From Marivivens niveibacter (GTDB lineage: Bacteria; Pseudomonadota; Alphaproteobacteria; Rhodobacterales; Rhodobacteraceae): a stretch of DNA of 64,000 nt. Below the pieces are notes generated by a model. That model ran no database searches. It had not been told where the DNA came from and saw only the letters and a program-made list of their open reading frames with translations. A program made the position numbers and the translations under genes. The stretch covers positions 1 to 64,000 of the forward strand of contig NZ_MSPP01000007.1 of the NCBI RefSeq assembly GCF_002150005.2, in the 5' to 3' direction. Shown piece after piece: positions 59,389-64,000 of the stretch (its first letter is position 1; each line of letters starts with the position of its first letter).

Positions 59389-60120
59389 TTACGCGGCGCC
59401 TGCACGGACAATTTTGCCGTCGACAATGTGAATGCCACATTCGGTTTTATTGGAATTGCGCCAGCGGCCGGCGCGTGGATCTTCGCCCTCTTTCACGGGG
59501 CTGGTGCATGGCGCACAGCCGATCGAAGGGTACCCTTGGGCCACCAATGGGTGACGCGGCAGGCGGTTTTCGTTCATGTAATCCTGAACGTCCTGCACGT
59601 CCCAATGGGCCAGCGGGTTGATTTTGATCCGCTTGTCATCTTCGTTTTCAAAAAACTCTAGCGCAGCGCGGGTCGAGCTTTGGAAACGTTTACGGCCTGT
59701 GATCCATGCGTCGAACCCTTCTAGCGCGTTTTGCAGCGGAATGGTTTTACGCAAGGCGCAGCACGCATCGGTGTTGAACTGATGCAAGGTGCCATCGGGG
59801 TCTTCGATCCGTTTGGCGCTGTCTGCGGCGCGGATGATGCGCAGGTTTTTCAGATGCAGGCGCTCGGTCAGCTCTTGCTGGTAGGCAATCGTTTCTGGAA
59901 ACAGCATTTCAGTATCGATGAACAACACAGGCGTTGTGTTGTCGATCACCGAAACCAAATGCAGAAGCGCCACGGATTCTGCCCCGAAAGACGACACCAT
60001 GGCGATTTCGCCAACTTGATCGTCTTTCAATGCACCTTCTAGCACCGCAGTCGCACTGTGGTGTTTATAGCGTGCATTCAGGGCTTCGACCCGTTGTTGT
60101 ACGGGTTCACTCAGCGGCAT
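59389..60120 (-). CDS. cysH: Adenylylsulfate (APS) reductase
   Basis: 243 residues. The PP-loop-like SFGAESVALLHL is present, and both Cys pairs of the 4Fe-4S form (NTDACCALRK and IGCAPCTSPV), followed by the catalytic ECGIH tail. These Cys pairs indicate an APS rather than PAPS reductase. It reduces APS to sulfite with thioredoxin. It overlaps the cysI end by 14 bases. Confidence 0.93.
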   Translation of the reverse strand: MPLSEPVQQRVEALNARYKHHSATAVLEGALKDDQVGEIAMVSSFGAESVALLHLVSVIDNTTPVLFIDTEMLFPETIAYQQELTERLHLKNLRIIRAADSAKRIEDPDGTLHQFNTDACCALRKTIPLQNALEGFDAWITGRKRFQSSTRAALEFFENEDDKRIKINPLAHWDVQDVQDYMNENRLPRHPLVAQGYPSIGCAPCTSPVKEGEDPRAGRWRNSNKTECGIHIVDGKIVRAGAA

Positions 60121-61780
60121 GTGCCTTTGCCTCCGTTTCGTATAGCGCGGCTTTGAACGGGTCCATGCCCAGACGGCGGTAGGCCTGTAGGAATGTTTCC
60201 TCGGCGTTTAGGCGCAGGTCCAGATAGGCGCGGACGATGCGTTCGATTGCGTCTGTGATGTCCTCGGCTGCAAAGCCAGGGCCGGTGCGGTCGCCAACTA
60301 CAGCATCTTCGGTACCATCACCACCCAAAGTGATCTGGTAATTTTCAACGCCAGCGCGATCCAGACCCAGAATGCCGATGTGACCCACGTGGTGGTGACC
60401 ACAGGCGTTGATGCAGCCAGAGATTTTGATCTTTAGCGGGCCGACTTCGTGTTCCAGTTTCAGTTCGTCGAAACGGACAGCGATTTCCTGTGCGATCGGG
60501 ATCGAACGGGCGGTTGCCAGTGCGCAGTAATCCATACCAGGGCAAGCGATGATATCGGAAATCAGGCCGATGTTCGCCGTTGCCAGACCTGCAGGTTTCA
60601 GCGCGTCATAGATCGCTGGCAGGTCCGATTTGTGGACGTGCGGGATGATGACGTTCTGTTCGTGGCTGATGCGCAGTTCGTCGTGGCCGTATTGTTCAGC
60701 CAGATCTGCCATCAGGCGCATTTGATCTGCGGTCGCATCACCAGGTGTTTCGCCGTGCTTTTTGATCGAGATCGTCAAAATGCCATAGCTGTCGACCTTG
60801 TGCGCGGCGACGTTGGTATCCACCCAGCTGCGGAAAACTGGATCGCTGTTCAGGCGGTCGTCAAACGCATCCAAAGGCGCGTTTTTATATGCAGGCGCTG
60901 CGAAATGCGTTTCGATGTCGCGCAGCATAGCCTGATCGACACCGCTGAATGTCGGGCGGATCAGGGCAAAGCGTTCGTCGACAAGACGTTTGATTTCGTC
61001 CAGACCGTTTTCATGCACGGTGATTTTGATACGCGCCTTGTATTTGTTGTCGCGGCGGCCCAGCAGGTTCCACACCGAAACGACAGCTTCGACGTAAGGC
61101 AGCAGGTCAGCCTTTGGCAGGAATTCAACGATGGTTTTGCCGATCATCGGCGTACGGCCCAAACCGCCACCCACGATGACGCGGTAACCTGTTTCGCCTG
61201 CATCGTTGCGAACAACCTGAATGCCTATATCGTGCGCTTTGACCACTGCGCGGTCCGCAGCGCCTGCCGACACAGCAATTTTGAATTTGCGCGGCAGGAA
61301 CTGGAATTCAGGGTGATCGGTCGACCACTGACGCAGCAATTCTGCGGTTGGACGTGGGTCCTCAACCTCGTCCGCGGCGGCGCCTGCGAAATGGTCGGCG
61401 GTCACGTTACGGATGGTGTTACCCGAGGTTTGCAGCGCGTGCATTTCCACATCTGCCAGAGCAGACAGGATTTCAGGCACGTCCTGCAGTTTCGGCCAGT
61501 TGTACTGGATGTTCTGACGAGTGGTAAAGTGACCATACCCTTTGTCGAACTTTTCAGCGATGATCGCCAATTGGTTCATCTGGCGGCTGTTCAGCGTGCC
61601 ATAAGGGATCGCCACACGCAGCATATAGGCGTGCAGCTGCAGGTACAGACCGTTCATCAGACGCAGAGGGCGGAATTCTTCCTCGGTCAGTTCGCCTGCG
61701 ATACGGCGGTTTACCTGATTGCGGAACTGTTCAACGCGGCTGCGAACAAAGGCTTCGTCAAAGTCGTTGTACTTATACAT
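60107..61780 (-). CDS. cysI: Ferredoxin-type nitrite/sulfite reductase
   Basis: 557 residues with the siroheme/4Fe-4S site CPGMDYCALATA and GCINACGHHHVGHIG (C-x5-C ... C-x3-C) and two parachute domains (RQNIQYNWPKLQDVPEI; VGGGLGRTP). No flavoprotein subunit (cysJ) is nearby, so reduced ferredoxin, perhaps from Fpr, is the likely donor. Context with cysH makes sulfite the substrate. Confidence 0.9.
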   Translation of the reverse strand: MYKYNDFDEAFVRSRVEQFRNQVNRRIAGELTEEEFRPLRLMNGLYLQLHAYMLRVAIPYGTLNSRQMNQLAIIAEKFDKGYGHFTTRQNIQYNWPKLQDVPEILSALADVEMHALQTSGNTIRNVTADHFAGAAADEVEDPRPTAELLRQWSTDHPEFQFLPRKFKIAVSAGAADRAVVKAHDIGIQVVRNDAGETGYRVIVGGGLGRTPMIGKTIVEFLPKADLLPYVEAVVSVWNLLGRRDNKYKARIKITVHENGLDEIKRLVDERFALIRPTFSGVDQAMLRDIETHFAAPAYKNAPLDAFDDRLNSDPVFRSWVDTNVAAHKVDSYGILTISIKKHGETPGDATADQMRLMADLAEQYGHDELRISHEQNVIIPHVHKSDLPAIYDALKPAGLATANIGLISDIIACPGMDYCALATARSIPIAQEIAVRFDELKLEHEVGPLKIKISGCINACGHHHVGHIGILGLDRAGVENYQITLGGDGTEDAVVGDRTGPGFAAEDITDAIERIVRAYLDLRLNAEETFLQAYRRLGMDPFKAALYETEAKAHAAE

Positions 61781-61783
61781 GGC

Positions 61784-62083
61784 TTATAGCTCCACCTGTT
61801 TGCCGTGGGCATAGTTCGACGGGCCACGGGTGCGGAAAGTTTCGCGGAAATGGGTTGGCTCTGGACCGTTTTCGCCCAGTTTTGCGTCGGCCAGATAGGC
61901 GCCGACAGTGATGTCAGCCTGCGACGCGGCAAAGGCCAGACGTTCGTTGGCGCGGTCTGCGTCGTCGATGTATTCGGCCTCGGACATGGTGCGGGTCCAC
62001 TGGTTGTCAGCGGTCAGCCAGATGGCATCGCCGTCCAGTAGGTGATTTGCGGTAACGACTTTGGGTGTGAACCGGCGGCTCAT
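61784..62083 (-). CDS. DUF2849 family protein (sulfite-reductase associated)
   Basis: 99 residues; SRRFTPKVVTANHLLDGDAI and WTRTMSEAEY match the DUF2849 family. It is found between cysG and cysI in many alphaproteobacteria; function unknown, possibly a sulfite reductase accessory. It starts on the cysG stop (ATGA) and ends 3 bases before cysI. Confidence 0.88.
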   Translation of the reverse strand: MSRRFTPKVVTANHLLDGDAIWLTADNQWTRTMSEAEYIDDADRANERLAFAASQADITVGAYLADAKLGENGPEPTHFRETFRTRGPSNYAHGKQVEL

Positions 62084-63480
62084 TGTGCGGCCTCCTTCGC
62101 GGGCAATGTGCTGGCAGCCTGAACCGCATCGCGCGGGGACAGGCCATATAGGGTAAGGGCAGGGCCGTTCAGGCCTGCGTCGGTCATGGTGGGTTCCAGA
62201 TCTTGCAGAGTGGTCGCGATCACGCGGGTATCTGCACGGCTGGCGTTTTCAATAATGGTGACGGCCGTTAGCGGGTCAGCGCCATGCATCAGCAAACGGC
62301 CCTGAACGAAACGGGCGGCTTTTTTGCCCATATAGATTGCGGCGACTTCACCAGTCTGGGCCAAAGCCCGCCAATCATGATCGGCAAAGCCTTTCATGTC
62401 GTGGCCCGTGACCAGACGCACCGACGAATTGCGGTCGCGTTTGGTCAGGCTCTGGCCGATTTGTGCAACAGCGGCGGATGCGGCGGTGATGCCGGGCACG
62501 ATACGGTATTCAATGCCTGCGGCGGTGATCGCGTCAATCTCTTCGTCCAGACGGCCGAACACGGTTGGGTCGCCCGATTTCAGGCGCACAACATGGTGGC
62601 CGTCTTTGGCGTGCTGAACGATCAGGTCGTTGATGCGGTCCTGCGACATGGATTTGCCGAAACCCTCTTTGCCTGCGTTGACCATGATGGCTTCGCGGCG
62701 GGCAAGTTCCAGAATTTCAGGCGATACCAGACGGTCATAGATTACGACGTCAGCGGCATCCAACGCCTTGCGTGCCTTAAGCGTCAGCAGTTCAGGATCA
62801 CCGGGGCCTGCGCCGACCAGATCAACGTGACCTTTGCGGCCATCGGTGAATAGGTGACGGTCCAGCGTGGTTTCCAGCGCGTTCTGAACGCCCTGTTTGC
62901 CAGCGGTTTCAAATGCGCGTGGGCCAGATTTGAAATAGTAATCCGCCCAGAATTCACGGCGTTTGCGGCCCATCGGCAGGATGTCGGCGGCGGCGCGGAA
63001 CGCTTTGCCCATGCGGGCCAGAAGGCCCAGATTGGAAGGTAGGCGCTGTTCCAGATCGGCTTTGATCGCGCGGGCCAGTACGGGCGCTGCGCCTTCGGTG
63101 CCGATGGCAACGGTCACAGGATCACGGTCCACGATTGCTGGCGTGATAAAGTCAGAGTTGTGCAGGTCATCAACCACATTGACCAACGCGCCTTCGTCAT
63201 GGGCGATGGCGATTACGCGCGCATCCTCTAACGCGTCTTCGTTTGCGGCATAAACCAAACGGGCACACATCGCATCACCGTAGTCAAAATGACGCTGAAC
63301 AAGACGTAGGCGTTTCTGCGCGGCCAATTCCAACAGGTCTGCATGTGGATCAGCTGCGAATACGGTGATGTTCGCCTCGGTCTTGAGCAGCAGACGCAAT
63401 TTCGCAAGCGCAGCTTCGCCGCCGCCCGAAAGGACGATCCGGCGGCCTGCGACCGAAAGAAAGACTGGAAAGTGCTGCAT
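62080..63480 (-). CDS. cysG: Siroheme synthase (multifunctional CysG)
   Basis: 466 residues. The N-terminal precorrin-2 dehydrogenase/ferrochelatase has FPVFLSVAGRRIVLSGGGEA and IVDRDPVTVAIGTEGAAPV; the C-terminal uroporphyrinogen methyltransferase (~218-460) has VDLVGAGPGDPELLTLKA, HHVVRLKSGDPTVFGRLDEE and PGITAASAAVAQIG. It makes the siroheme needed by the CysI reductase. It is the first gene of the operon, divergent from the Lrp-type regulator. AT-rich TATCCTATATAAA upstream may hold its -10 box. Confidence 0.94.
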   Translation of the reverse strand: MQHFPVFLSVAGRRIVLSGGGEAALAKLRLLLKTEANITVFAADPHADLLELAAQKRLRLVQRHFDYGDAMCARLVYAANEDALEDARVIAIAHDEGALVNVVDDLHNSDFITPAIVDRDPVTVAIGTEGAAPVLARAIKADLEQRLPSNLGLLARMGKAFRAAADILPMGRKRREFWADYYFKSGPRAFETAGKQGVQNALETTLDRHLFTDGRKGHVDLVGAGPGDPELLTLKARKALDAADVVIYDRLVSPEILELARREAIMVNAGKEGFGKSMSQDRINDLIVQHAKDGHHVVRLKSGDPTVFGRLDEEIDAITAAGIEYRIVPGITAASAAVAQIGQSLTKRDRNSSVRLVTGHDMKGFADHDWRALAQTGEVAAIYMGKKAARFVQGRLLMHGADPLTAVTIIENASRADTRVIATTLQDLEPTMTDAGLNGPALTLYGLSPRDAVQAASTLPAKEAAQ

Positions 63481-63614
63481 GTGTAAGCTCCGATTTCTGC
63501 ACTTTATATAGGATAAAATTCCCCATTCTGCCTATTGCGTCGGGCAAATAAGGACGTATGTTTCAGCTGCGTTGCCATCGGTAACGGGTGTTCCAAATGA
63601 ACGGAGAAATCGGG

Positions 63615-64000
63615 ATGGCGTTTCGAATTGACGATATGGATCGGAAAATTCTCAAACAATTGCAGGCCGACGCGGCACAGTCGTTGGACGATATCGCCCG
63701 TGAAGTAGGCTCTTCCAAGACGCCAGTTTGGAATCGCATCCGTAAAATGAAAGAGGCAGGCATCATCGGTCGGCAGACCGTTTTTCTGGATGCCGAAGCG
63801 TTAGGGTTCGAGGCTTGTTTCTTTGTCTTGATCCGCACCAGCGCCCATGAAAAAGACTGGCAAGACCGGTTTCTTGCGGCGCTAAAGGCACGTCCTGAGG
63901 TGCAAGAGGCGCACCGACTGGCAGGGGACATTGATTACATCCTCAAGGTGCGTGTGAAAAACGCGCGGGCCTATGACGAATTTTACCAAGCCCTGATTTC
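63615..64000 (+). CDS. Lrp/AsnC-family regulator (partial, runs off the edge)
   Basis: 128 residues are visible. An N-terminal HTH (IDDMDRKILKQLQADAAQSL, IAREVGSSKTPVWNRIRKMK) and the start of the AsnC ligand domain (DAEALGFEACFFVLIRTSAH, HRLAGDIDYILKVRVKN) are clear. The C-terminus is beyond the window. ATG at 63615 has GGAG 8 bases before it; 63597 is an in-frame alternative. Its divergent placement against cysG suggests control of sulfite reduction or cysteine supply. Confidence 0.88.
   Translation, partial: MAFRIDDMDRKILKQLQADAAQSLDDIAREVGSSKTPVWNRIRKMKEAGIIGRQTVFLDAEALGFEACFFVLIRTSAHEKDWQDRFLAALKARPEVQEAHRLAGDIDYILKVRVKNARAYDEFYQALI

Overview
The window reads as a chromosomal segment of an alphaproteobacterium, most likely a Rhodobacterales (Roseobacter-group) species with moderate GC. 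The basis is family-level recognition: a CtrA response regulator beside a DUF1153/SciP protein, a PhyR-NepR-EcfG general stress response (GSR) locus, the sulfite-reduction proteins DUF934 and DUF2849, an LpxI-type lipid A pathway, and the 3' end of a 5S rRNA at the left edge. Genes are densely packed, with many 1-4 base start/stop overlaps. I see no prophage, insertion sequence, CRISPR array or tRNA gene.

Layout. 1-280: tail of an rRNA operon and its terminator. 336-2685: secreted protein with a 25-residue poly-aspartate tail, a membrane-anchored LuxR-type regulator, and a xylitol/sorbitol-type dehydrogenase. 2738-9211: stress-response island. DUF883 and holin-like membrane proteins diverge from DUF1328 and Dps; phyR diverges from nepR-ecfG-histidine kinase-phospholipase D. 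Both divergent intergenic regions carry EcfG-type promoters (GGAAC-N16/17-CGTT) pointing both ways. 9215-16794: soluble-signalling and envelope genes, including a chemoreceptor, an XRE regulator, a YcbK/YcbB-like cell-wall pair, an lpxD-acp-fabF cluster and IalB. 16813-17206: noncoding stretch with several hairpins. 17207-25860: HerA-like ATPase, CorC-like protein, xerD with two envelope proteins, aroKB, ssb and a lytic transglycosylase. 25857-27602: AraC regulator and miaA.

27719-39729: the classic pyrH-frr-uppS-cdsA-dxr-rseP and bamA-skp-fabZ-lpxA-lpxI-lpxB series, which links nucleotide and ribosome functions to isoprenoid, phospholipid, outer-membrane and lipid A assembly. A 43-residue membrane protein and a terminator split it between rseP and bamA. 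39726-42385: hisI, a NifU-like scaffold, a soluble chemoreceptor-like protein, and a 40-residue membrane protein behind a possible LexA (SOS) site. 42494-48015: recG-ligA, then ctrA and sciP (cell-cycle control). 48152-52962: tRNA modification genes mnmA, gluQ and trmFO, a DoxX-like membrane protein and a LysR regulator. 53176-58000: gyrA, a LuxR solo and kdsA. 58080-63480: ferredoxin-NADP reductase and an assimilatory sulfate/sulfite reduction operon, with a divergent Lrp/AsnC regulator cut off by the right edge.

The most notable points are the compact GSR island with back-to-back and overlapping EcfG promoters, the possibly SOS-controlled small membrane protein at 42263-42385, several other unannotated-size small membrane proteins, two candidate structured RNAs, and the strictly alternating GAY hexanucleotide repeat that makes the poly-Asp tail. 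All functional calls come from reading the sequence and family knowledge; no database search was run.
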